This document shows, one piece after another, positions 25,801 to 37,800 of a DNA stretch of 64,000 bases (its first letter is position 1; each line of letters opens with the position of its first letter). Source of the stretch: Mauremys mutica. Lineage: Eukaryota > Chordata > Testudines > Geoemydidae. The stretch covers positions 143,105,012 to 143,169,011 of the forward strand of contig NC_059073.1 of NCBI RefSeq assembly GCF_020497125.1. Reading direction: 5' to 3'. The translations under genes and the position numbers were made by a program. Below the pieces are notes generated by a model. It did not search any database. It was not told the origin of the DNA and saw only the letters and a program-made list of their open reading frames with translations.

Positions 25801-28800
25801 GGATCCGCTGTTGTATTACCAGGCAGGGAAGGCAGCAGCGTTCTGGGCTGCAGTTGGGTATTTCTGGGTCTTTTCCCAGGGGCAGTTCAGAATCTGGGCA
25901 ATGCAATCTTATTTATTTATAACCCGTTACTAATTCCTTGGGCTACGGACACTCCCATTCTCAGTCACATCTCTGCTAGATTTTTTCAGCTCAGGGTCAC
26001 TGACTCGCTCGAGGTACAGAACACATTTGTAAATACTAGTCAGGATGTTCCCCTCACACTCGATCCGGGTGGCACATGGTTGTAGTTTACCATCAGCTGA
26101 TCCCTCAAGATAGTTCTCTTGAAGCAAAATCCTACTGGAGACAAGGCAGTGGTAGCTTTTATCTCCATGTAGCTAGTTGGGGTCAACCCTGTTCCCCACC
26201 CTTCATCCATCAGGAGCTTACTACATTGGAGTAAAAAAATAAACCCCTGTGCCATGTCTCTACTTGGAATTTACATTGAAGTAGTGATCTCTGCGTAAAT
26301 GCACCTCTTCTTGCAGTGAAGACATAGCGCCAAGTAAACCACAAACATGCAGAGCCTTGATTAGATGTGTGGGGAGTGTACATACTAGACACTAGACTAG
26401 ACTACAAACATGTTAAGTACCATTGCCCCACTATGAGGAAATTTTCAGGGTCTGGCAAGTCTCTTTTGGTTAGGAAAAGAAACTGACGATAGGTATTTGT
26501 TTCGTTGGATCCTGTTTTGTTTACAAAGAAGGCACACACACAGTTTGCTTGTTTCCCTGAACACAATAGAAACAAACAGCAAGCCGTTTCCTGGCTTTCA
26601 GTTTCCAAGCCTACCTCTCCAGCAGTTCCAGGCCACAAGGAGCTCTCTCTCTGCTCCCCCACACAACTGCTTCTCTTGCTGACACACATACATATGCACG
26701 CACACTTGGGCCTAGCCTCTATTTGCAATCAGTGATGTCCACATGGCTCAGCTTCTGATCTTGCCATTGACTTGGGTGGTGGCTTCTACTGTTGCCATGT
26801 ATCTCGTGACATAAAGGGGCTTAATTGCTCCTTCTCTTGAGCCTGAAAGAAAGGTGCTTAGCACATGCTTTGGCTTTAACCAGAGCTGTGATTGTATGTA
26901 GATCAAAGATAATTAACATCCCCCACATAACAGTATTTTGAGTTCCCTGGCAGTCGATTTACAGGAGGCAGATACTCATTTGAGGACTGTTGTCAGAGCT
27001 GTACCGGTGTGGTACTCTGCTCTCTCCAATGTTGATATCACTCGGCTGCGTGCGTGAGTTCCCTCTGTGTGCTGCCCCAGCTCTGCAGATAGCTGACACA
27101 GCAGACCCGATGAGAACCCCCAATAACCACAAAGTCTAGTAAGGTACGAAGGCACGTCGGCCAGGTTTATTGTCGAAAAAAGCACAGCCTCCGGCTCCCT
27201 GGCAAACGTAGTCCAAGGTGCTGCTGCAATACAGCTAGCCAGTACATATGTACTCCCTGACAATGGACTCAGCTCAGTCAGTGGCGAGATTTCCACTGCC
27301 CCCTAGGCTGGACAAAGACACCACCCCAAGGATGCATTCTTATACACAGATACAAACAAGTTACACATCACACCTGACGTATTGAGGTGCCACCCCTCTA
27401 CGCAGCAAGGTTCAACCTCTCTACGTATTACAGTGCCGCCCCTCACCTTGTACATGTTGGTTCGATCAAAACAACTCTATCCATCATTTTACCCTTTTGC
27501 CCCTGTCATTGGGATGGGTCGGCCTGTCCTCCTGTTATCTATGGAATGTTTCAGTATAGTGAGTTCTAGTGCTGTGTTTATGCTAGGTGAATATATGTTT
27601 ATGCAGCATCAGCCCTTTTCATGCCAGCTTCTGTGAGCAGGGCCTACCTCTGGCTCACAGCTTAACTTTGCTTTATGTTAGCAAAGTCTTGACCATTACT
27701 TTAGATCAGGCCTCAGGCCTCATACCAGGCCTCTGATACCAAGGTTTATATTTTAGGGCCTCCTCTTACTACAAGGACCACTCTAAACCAACTGAAGTCT
27801 AATGTTTAAACTCCCATTGACTTCAGTGGTCCTAAGAAAGAGAATGGGAGTTGCAGAATAAATGCATAACACTTATGTAAAGTGCTGGCTTGCCAGTGCT
27901 GAGAAGCGCTGTCCTCTGTTTGTTCTCATTGGGTTCAATCAATGCAGTAAATGCTGATTTTTTTTTTTTTAACAGCTAAGTACAAGGGGGAGATGGCCAA
28001 GGTGTTCCTACAACTCTGGCAATCCTGACTGCCAAAGTGGCTCATATGGGGTGTGAGCGGGCAGGGTGCATAGTTCATTTGCTAATTTGACACCATCAGC
28101 TCAGGATTAAACAAAGACTGTCAATGGCTAGCCAACTACAAAACCAGTTTCTCCTCTCTTGGTTTTCACACCTCAGCTGCTAGAAGAGGGCCTCATCCTC
28201 ACTGATTGAACTAACCTCGTTATCTCTAGCCTGCTTCTTGCTTGCTTATATATACCTGCCCCTGGAAATTTCCACTACATGCGTCCGACGAAGTGGGTAT
28301 TCACCCACGAAAACTCATGCTCCCAAACGTCTGTTAGTATATAAGGTGCCACAAGACTCTTTGCTGCTTTTAAGGTAAAAGGCAAAGCCACATCTTTGTC
28401 CGGCCTGACTATTTTGGAACAAAATTGCACCAAGCAAAATAGTTTGACTGGTCTCACTTTCAAGTGTTTGATGAGGTCTTAATGGGTGGCCCTTCTGCAG
28501 CGATAGTGTTAGGCTGTACCAAAAAGAGGAGCCAGGAAAAACGGGGTGGGAGTTGGATGAAAGTGAGAAAATAAGAGAGAAGGGACTGTAGGGGGCTGGG
28601 GGGGGTGGTCCTTTTGGTAGCCCACTGGGCGACTGGGGCCACAGGATAGATGTAGCTGCTCCCCAGGTCTGGTCCTTACTTTCACAAAGGATCCTGGGTC
28701 CCCAAGGCGGTTTTCATGTCTCCGTGCCAGGGCAGAGCTCCGTTTGTGGTGGAGGGAAGCGGCGTCCCTTTGAGGCCAATCAGGATTCATTTGCTTTGTT

Positions 28801-31800
28801 GTGCAATTAAATAATCATTGTCGGTTTAATCCTTTAATAAACTTCCCTGGGACACGGGATGCTCATGTGGTGCCCCATGGCTTTCTCAGCCTTGTCTCAG
28901 GCATCTGCTGCCAGCTACGCTCAGGAGACCCGAGAAAGCGCTGGGAGAGGTAATTGTCTACCTTAATCTCCTTTCAAAGAGCTCTTTGTTGGGAATTGAA
29001 TTCTGATGAAAGACTGCTGGCTTGGCAGCCTTGGAGATGGGATGTTCTTTGTCAGCCTCATGGGAGAGGTACAGGGTGGGCGTCATCTGCGCCAACGCAC
29101 CATGCCACCCATGGCGCAAGCCCTGATCTTGTTGAATCGGTATTTTGGGATGAGAGGGGGTGAATTTCCAACCAGGGCCTGAGATCTAAAGCCCAGCATT
29201 GGCACGTTAGAGTGCGGGAGACGGGAGAGGACAGCTAGAGAGAAGAGCAGGACATTGGGAGAACAGAGCCGCGGGTGCATACAAAGTCTTGAAAGCAAGA
29301 GGATCTGGAAGTAGAGATGCAAAGCAGGATGCTGGCGAGCGTGTGGGAGCAATATTTTGGCTAGATGGGAGAGTGAGGCAGGGAGCCCACCCAACTACAG
29401 GCTCTCTCATGTACTGATCATCCGATAGCAAGAGCAGATTAAACACTGATCACTTTCAAGAACAAGAGAGCCCTGGCACTACAAGGGATGAGTGCAGCTG
29501 TGTTCAATCCACCTCAGGGATCCTGCCTCTTGGCATAACTCCTGCTGGGTCTACACTTCTCCCCACCTGCTTTCCCTTTGTTCCAAGGCAGGAACAACCG
29601 TGCATAAGTGCCAGTTAATCGGTTTGGGTCAGACGCCGCATTTGCTCTTTGTCTCTGTGTTCTTTGCAGGCAGGGGCATGCCGGCCTCCACTCTTGGGTA
29701 AACGCTTTAATTAAAGCAGGCTTGGTACAGAGAGGGCTCTCAGCAGCTGTGTTCCCCACACAGCCAGGGTGCGGCTGGGTGACAGAGCAGATGAATCTGC
29801 CTGAGTATTAACTCAACCTTGTAAACATCCCGGGAAGTTAGTGGAAAGAGACCCATTGAATTCAATGGACGTAGGATCAGACTCTTTGTTCGAGAGAGAA
29901 CATGGTAATTCTCGAAGGTTTTGCTTGGGCTGGTAGCAGGGACGGCTTTAGGAAGTGTGGGGCCCAATTCAAAGAGTTTTGACGGGGCCCCGGTAGAGAT
30001 GACTTAAAAAAAAACAAAAAACCCCCACACATGTAAAAAAACATGTGGGGCTTGTACTCATCAGGCGGTGCTCCGCGTCTTCGGCGGCACTTCGATGGTG
30101 GGTCCTTCACTCGCTCCAGGTCTTCAGCGGCACTGAAGGACCCGCCACCAAAGTGCCGCTGAAGACCCGAAGCACCGCCAGGTGAGTAAAAATTAAAAAG
30201 GCGTCTCTAGCCAGGGAAGGGCGCGGGGCCCTCTTAGGCGCGGGGCCCGATTCAGGGGAATTGGTGGAATAGGCCTAAAGCCGGCCCTGGCTGGTAGCAA
30301 AGAGAGAGGCAAAGACTCTTAGCCTATTAGATGTGCGTGGATGTTTATTGCAAACCCATGAACAGCAGGAGCACGTAGAAACTAATGTTTGAAGTGCCTC
30401 TGAGCCTATGGATGTTGGTAGTTTTGGCGTATGAGCCCCCAGGGACTGGTGCAGCAAAGGACGACCTTGTTACCCCCGTCTATGCATCTACCCAAAGCCC
30501 TTTTAGTCTCCAAGGCAACAAAATATTCCATGAGGCTTGGCTCTGCAAAGTTGCAGCTGAAGCTCTCTTGCCCGGGGTGCTGTGGGACCCTTTTAACAAC
30601 CGAATGTGGGCTGGAGTGCCACTATACACCATAGCTGAAAGGTGGCATTGTGGGCACCACAGCGCCCCCTAGCGCCATGCTGGGGCCTTGCTTTAACACC
30701 GACTTGGAAGAACGAGCACCACATGTGGAGTTTGCAGCACCCAGCCATTCCCTAGGGGTACCTCCTATCCAAGTGTGGACAAGGCCTGGCCCTGGGTTTG
30801 GCTTGACAGGTCCCAAGCTATTGAGCTGGTGTAAATCAATGTAGCTCGTTAGCCCCAGGAGCGTGGCTCTGGGGAAGATTAGATAGCAAGCGGTAATGCA
30901 TCTATTGCTTTCTTTGCAGTCTCCCCCGGGGGCCGTTCAGGAAGCCGTGGAGGTAGCTTTAGATGCTGGATATCGGCACATCGACTGTGCTTATTTTTAC
31001 CAGAACGAGACCGAGATCGGAGCAGCCTTTCAAAAGAAGCTCGGGGAAGGGAGGCTGAAGAGAGATGAGCTCTATGTGGTGAGCAAGGTGAGCCCCGTTT
31101 TCCTTCCAAACAGAAGCCCAGGATTGCCAATTCTTTCTAAGTTACCCCAAGACTTGGGATACTGGGTGTTTTTTTTTTCTCATGGCCTCTGCTCCGGGAT
31201 TCATGATAGGGTGAAAATTTCAGCCTCCGCTAAATAAAAAACTATTTCCTAGCCCTCTTTGTTATTCACAGAAGCTGCAAAATGAGACCCCCGAAAGGCC
31301 AGAAGGCAAATAAGACCCTATGGTTTTTAAGCCAATCTCATGGATTCTGGGGGGCCTGCTTTGAGCAGGGGGTTGGACTAGGTGACCTCCCGAGGTCCCT
31401 TCCAACCCTGATAGTCTATGATTCTATGACTCATGAAGGCTTGATGCTGGCTGTACTGTATGCCTTGTGAATTGAAACACAATTGTCAAAGAGCTGCCAT
31501 TCCCAGTGCAGAGCAATTTTATTAAACTTTCTAACTTAGTAGAAATGATCAAAAATGGACAATGGCACAGGTTTCTGTTGGAAAATGCAATTTTGTTGAC
31601 ATCTAAACCATTCTGCAGAAACATCTCAATTTTGGTGAAATTGTGATGGAAAAATGTCAACACATATCGTTTCGACTTTCTCGTTTCATTTAACTTCCAC
31701 TTGCATATTTTGTGTGGTTCCAGATTGTATTGTTTTGACCTTAGCAAAATTAAAAGTTTCAATGTTTCCAAATAGAAAATTTTCAGAATTTTCACCCTAC

Positions 31801-34800
31801 TAGAAATATCAATTCGTTGGAATTTTCCACAGGATTCAAATTCCATTTTTTGCCCAGTAGTGCTACATGTTCTTATATGCCATTCGATAGTTAATAGAAT
31901 TAGTGCTATCTGCATATACACAAACATCTCACTTTTGTGGAGCACACCCATAGCTACTATAGAATCACAGAAATGTCAGATGTCAGCCTGGAAGGGACCC
32001 CAAGAAGTCATCAAGTCCAGTCCTTTACACTGAAGCAGGACCAGGTAAACCTTGACTATCCCTGACCAGTTTTGTCCAACCTGGTCTTAAAAACCTCCAG
32101 CAAGGGGATTCCACAACCTCCCTTGGAAGTCTGTTCCAGAGCTTAACTACCCATAGAGTTAGAAAGTTTCCTAATATCTAACCTAAATCCCCTTTGCCAA
32201 CGGTTTAACCCATTACTTTTTGTCCTACCTCCAATGAACATGGAGAACAATTGATCACAGTCCTCTTACCTACATGCCTCCAGCTTTCATCCAGACCACA
32301 CCACTCGATCCATTGTCTACAGCCAAGCTCTACGATACAATCGCATTTGCTCCAACCCCTCAGACAGACAAACACCTACAAGATCTCTATCAAGCATTCT
32401 TACAACTACGATACCCACCTGCTGAAATGAAGAAACAGATTGACAGAGCCAGAAGAGTACCCAGAAGTCACCTACTACAGGACAGGCCCAACAAAGAAAG
32501 TAACAGAACGCCACTAGCCATCACCTTCCGCCTCCAACTAAAACCTCTCCAGCGCATCATCAAGGATCTACAACCTATCCTGAAGGATGATCCATCATTC
32601 TCACAGATCTTGGGAGACAGGCCAGTCCTTGCTTACAGACAACCCCCAAACCTGAAGCAAATACTCACCAGCAACCACACACCACACAACAAAAACACTA
32701 ACCCAGGAAGCTATCCTTGCAACAAAGCCCATTGCCAACTCTGTCCACATATCTATTCAGGGGATACCATCATAGGACCTAATCACATCAGCCACACTAT
32801 CAGAGGCTCATTCACCTGCACATCTACCAATGTGATATATGCCATCATGTGCCACCAATGTCCCTCTGCCATGTACATTGGCCAAACCGGACAGTCTCTA
32901 CGTAAAAGAATGAATGGACACAAATCAGACGTCAAGAATTATAACATTCAAAAACCAGTTGGAGAACACTTCAATCTCCCTGGCCATTCGATTACAGACC
33001 TAGAAGTTGCAATATTACAACAACCATTAAATTAGGCTTAAATAAAGACTGGGAGTGGATGAGTCATTACACAAAGTAAAACTATTTCCCCATGTTTATT
33101 TCCTCCCCACCCACTGTTCTTCATAACTTCTTGTCAACTGCTGCAAATGGACCATTTTGATTACCACTACAAAAAGTTTTTCTCTCTCCTGCTGGTAACT
33201 CTCATTAGTGTGTGTGTGGTAACACCCATTGTTTCATGTTCTCTGATATATATCTTCCTACTGTATTTTCCACTACATGCATCCAATGAAGCGGGCTGTA
33301 GCCCATGGAATCTTATGCTCAAATAAATTTGTTAGTCTCTAAGGTGCCACAAGGACTCCTGTTCTTTTTGTGGATACAGACTAACATGGCTGCTACTCTG
33401 AAACCAGTCCTCTTTATAACCGCCCTTCACATATTTCAAGACTGGTATCAGGCCCCCCTCAGTCGTCTTTTCTCAAGACTAAGCTATACTTATGATATTA
33501 TCTAAGACTGTTTATGATGCAAGTAACAAAGGCTCACAGTAGGTGCCCACAACAAACAATAAGCGGCAATGGAATGCTAAATAGAAAAGATTTCCAAGCT
33601 GGGTGTACCTGAGAGCTGATTGGTCACATGGTGCTGGCTCCTCCTCCTGCTTTCTTGCTGAGAAGAGCAGACCAATAGGAGCAGGGACAGAGAATGAAGA
33701 GCAACATTTGACTTGTTGCTCTAAGGCCAGGAGGAAACACATCATTTGTATAGAGAAAAATGCTGGGGAAAGGGATGTCGGTTTTGCTCTTAGAGAGGAA
33801 GGATGGTGCTGGGGTCAAGCCGCTGGCCTGGGATTCAGGAGATCTGGCTTTGGTTCCTGGCTCTGTCACACCCTCCCTCTCTGTGTGCCTCGGTTCCCCA
33901 TCAATACAGCTCATTATACTCCCGTTCTCCTACTCTTTGTCTGACCATGCCCCCATATCACAGAGGCAGCCTGTTCCCATAGAACAGACAGTGGATTGGG
34001 AGTCTAGAAACCTGGGCTCTATCCCTAGCTTTGCCACTGACCTGCTGTGTGACCTGGAGTAATTCCCCTCCCCTCCACGTTTCTCCTCCCACCCTGGGTC
34101 TGTCTCTTCTATTTAGACTGAGCTCTGCAGAGCAGGGACTGCCTCTCTCTATAGTGCCCAGCATAAAGGGCCCTCACTTTGGTTAGGTGCTCCTCGAATA
34201 CAACTAATAATGCAACTATCTTCTCTGGGCAGCTGTGGAACAGCTTCCACGCCCCGCAGGATGTGAAGCCGGCTTTCCTGAAAAGCCTGACGATGCTGAA
34301 CCTGGATTACCTGGATCTCTATCTCATGCACTCTCCAATGGGCTTTCCGGTAAGGTGGATTCTCTCTGAGCTGATGGCATTTATTTCCCTTTCTTCCCCA
34401 TAGCCACACAGCAGTTTACATGGCGATGAGTCAGTTGAGGACAGAACTGGGTTTCCATTTGCAATTGTCAAGAGGCAAAACAAGGAAGGCTGGGTTGTCC
34501 CTCCGTGGCAGGTCGATAGCCCCTGAGTGTATTGGTCTGGTTTCCTTTTGCATTTCTAGGAAGCATGTTCTAGTGGCTAACATGCAAAGATGGGACTCAG
34601 GATTACTAGGTTCAACTCCCAGTTTAACCACAGACTTACAACGCGACCTTGGGCAAGTCACTTGATAGACCCTGGGCCTCAGTTCTTTCTGTGTCACATG
34701 GAACTAACAGCACTGTCCTGCCTCACAAGTGCGTGAGGTGCTCAGATATTATGGTGATAAGATAAAGGTTCTGTTGCACCTTCCATCCAAGTAGCTACAA

Positions 34801-37800
34801 GGGCTTTAGAAACAAGGAATAACTGGGCCCCATTGCCTGACTTCCATGGATGGATGGCATAAGCCGACAGAGAACTTGGCTCATGTAGTCACAAAGTGCC
34901 CATGGGAGACAGATAAAGGATAGCTTCCCTGGCAGCTGGAATGCTGCCACCTCTGGGGTGGAACACAGCAACTATTTAACAGCAAAATAATCTAGACTGG
35001 GAAATGAAGAAAATGAGAGGATCCAGTTGAACTGTAGGGAAAATCGAGGGTAATCGGGTGTTGGGCCGTGTGTTACTGTAGATGGGTCTTCTGGATGGAA
35101 CATAGAAGACTCATCCTGACCAGCCACGATCAATGAGGATCTCTTGGCAATTTTGGTAAGAGGAGGGGGACTTGTGAGAACACCAGGGCTAAACTCTATT
35201 GGGGTAATTACACTTACTGCTGAAATGGATGTGCACTGACTCAGCAACACCAGAGCAGGGGAGTCTCCTATCCAAGTTGTGACCCAGCCTCGTTCTCCTT
35301 TGAGCTCAGGAGCCTGGACTGTCTCCCCGTGACTGGAATAGTGGGAGCAGGGTCAAGCAAACAGGCTGGGATATTCACTCTCTAGAAAAGCCCCATGCAG
35401 ACCTCGCTGATGCTGCATCATCCAGCTTAAAAAATCCAGTGCCCCTGCCTTTCTTTAGCACTTCCTCCTATTGCAATAACTCTGACAGAGGTGGTGGGCG
35501 TTCCCCAGGGATGAATGGGCCAGCTGGGGTGTTTGATGCCTCACCACTCGTTAATTCTTGGCAAGTCAGGCCAGTACTCTCAGCAGTTCCAGAGATGCAT
35601 ATGGGATGCTTCCCCCTAGAAAGTGGCTCTTGGTCTTTTCCCCTGCAGAATATCAGCGGGGAGCTCATGCCTCAAAAGGACGGGTTGCTTCTGCAGTCGG
35701 ATGTGGATTACGTGGACACCTGGAGGGTAAGAGGCAGCACATCAGGCCAAGTGCAATGATGTTCTTTGGGGGTCACGAGCAGGAACAGAACCTGGGACTT
35801 TTTACACCTCAGCCCAAGCTGCTACTGTTAGGGGGCTTATTCCTTCACCCTCTCACTTCCCTGGTCCTTCTCGCATGAACAGAGAGCAACAATACCCGAA
35901 GTCCAAAGGCGCAAACAATTCAATGTTTATTGGGGTGAACTTCCAGCAAGCATGATTCCAGTTTCCTTTCTTAGTGTCTCCCTTCCCAGCTCTGACACCA
36001 CAGAGCCTTGCCTGTGTCCCTGTTCCTGTTCCCATCCCCTGTTCCCATTTCCCCCTTCAGCAAGACATGATTTTAATTCCCCCATCCCCGGTCCCTGTTC
36101 CCATTCCCCTCCCCCACTTCCTGATTGCAGAGGGTTGGACTAGATGACCTCCTGAGGTCCCTTCCAACCCTGAGATTCTATGATTGACTGCAGACTATAT
36201 AGTAAAACCTGAGTTTTGCTTAGCTATTCCTTAACCAATCATTTTACTGAAATTTAACTAACCAATCCTAACATATCGTAACATGGTTATTTAACCAATT
36301 ATACCCCACCACCTTAATTGGTTTACACCCAAAATTAATTATACAGCAGACAGAAACAATTACAGAACCAGCCAGAGACCATGCAAATAAACATACAAAA
36401 CAATACAGAAGTGAGGATTTCACAACTACATCTATACAGACATAAGGGTTTTCCAGCTGTGTCTATTCATAAGTGAGTTCTTGCCAGACAGGATGCTATC
36501 AAACTAAGTTTCCTTTTACATCTTCTAGGCTCTTCCCTTTCTCTGGAGGTGATAAATATCAGGGCAGGATTGTATTCCTAATAGCCCAATAGCACCTTAT
36601 TTCAATGTGACTAGTTTGGAATGTGAGGATGTGACCATACACTTCCCAGCTTATGGCTGCCTAACTACATCTTAGCCTGTCACAGTAAGAGAAGGCCATT
36701 ACACAGACAAGTATCAGAGGGGTAGCCGTGTTAGTCTGGTTCTGTAGAAGCAGCAAAGAATCCTGTGGCACCTTATAGACTAACAGACGTTTTGCAGCAT
36801 GAGCTTTCATGGGTGAATACCCACTTCTTCGGAAGAAGTGGGTATTCACCCACGAAAGCTCATGCTGCAAAACGTCTGTTAGTCTATAAGGTGCCACAGG
36901 ATTCTTTGCTGCTATTACACAGACAGTGATCTTTGATTCTTTCTTTTATACCTCTATAACTAGCTAAGTGATAAGAATACACCTAAATTCTTAAAGTATA
37001 GGCCTTTGCAGACAGGCCTGAATATCTATATCCTAACAGCTACCGCGTGAACTAAAGGCGCACTAGCAATGGGATATGGCACCTGAACCACATGGAGGTA
37101 TTTAGGATGGAGGGGGTCTCTCTAGGGTTCCTTGAAGGGGTCCCTTACCAGGGGAAGCCCTGATTCCCACCTCCTGCATGCCTGGGTGACATGCACCATT
37201 GATGGATGCCATAAGCACACAGGGCCTGATCCAAAGCCCTTTGCAGCCAGTGGAAAGACTCTCATTAGCTTCCATGGGCTCTCCCATAGCGCACAGTGAG
37301 CGGTGAGGAAAGAGCAGCGTAGGCTGCCCATCCCCCTCCAGTCGTAACGATTTCCATGCCTGGCTTGCGTTCCTCGCATATATTTCCCATCAGCAGCCTC
37401 TGCTGTCTGGCTGTAAGAGACCAAGAGACAGGCTGAACGCGCCTGCCGCCGTAGCAAGTGGTAATTACCAGCGAGGTTAAGAGCCACGAGCCGGGGCAGG
37501 TTTTTAGTCTGGCTGGAGATAATGGAATGGCCTCATTTAAAATGTACAAAGGCTCCGAGAAGGAGCTAATTCGTCACGGGAGGAGACAGGCCGTGCTCAC
37601 GTGCCGATGGAAATATTTTTAAACCTGTTCCGAATGGGGACTAGAGCTCCGATTCCAGTCAGCTCCCTTTCACCTCAGTTGTTCTGGGCGTGTGCAGAAG
37701 GCCGAATTCGGGCACATCACTGCAGCTTGCGTGGCAAAGTTGTGCTGTGCGGGTGCCCGAGGCGGAGGCTGCGTTTTAAAGCACTACATTCTCGGCACTG

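Larger units (their letters stand above)
31958..33500 (-). mobile_element. CR1 LINE 3' part, interrupted by the Penelope element
   Basis: Left part 31958-32267 and right part about 33415-33500 are continuous CR1-like sequence (catagaatcacag-type end, then cttgggaagt-type interior) once the Penelope insertion and one TSD copy are removed. Antisense to AKR. Confidence 0.72.
35826..37038 (-). mobile_element. Solo retroviral LTR, about 1.2 kb with insertions (AKR intron 4)
   Basis: Plus-strand ends TGTTAG / CTAACA, flanked by GCTAC at 35821-35825 and 37039-37043. AATAAA lies on minus at 35931-35926. It hosts a CR1 fragment (36131) and a Penelope palindrome (36710). Confidence 0.88.
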
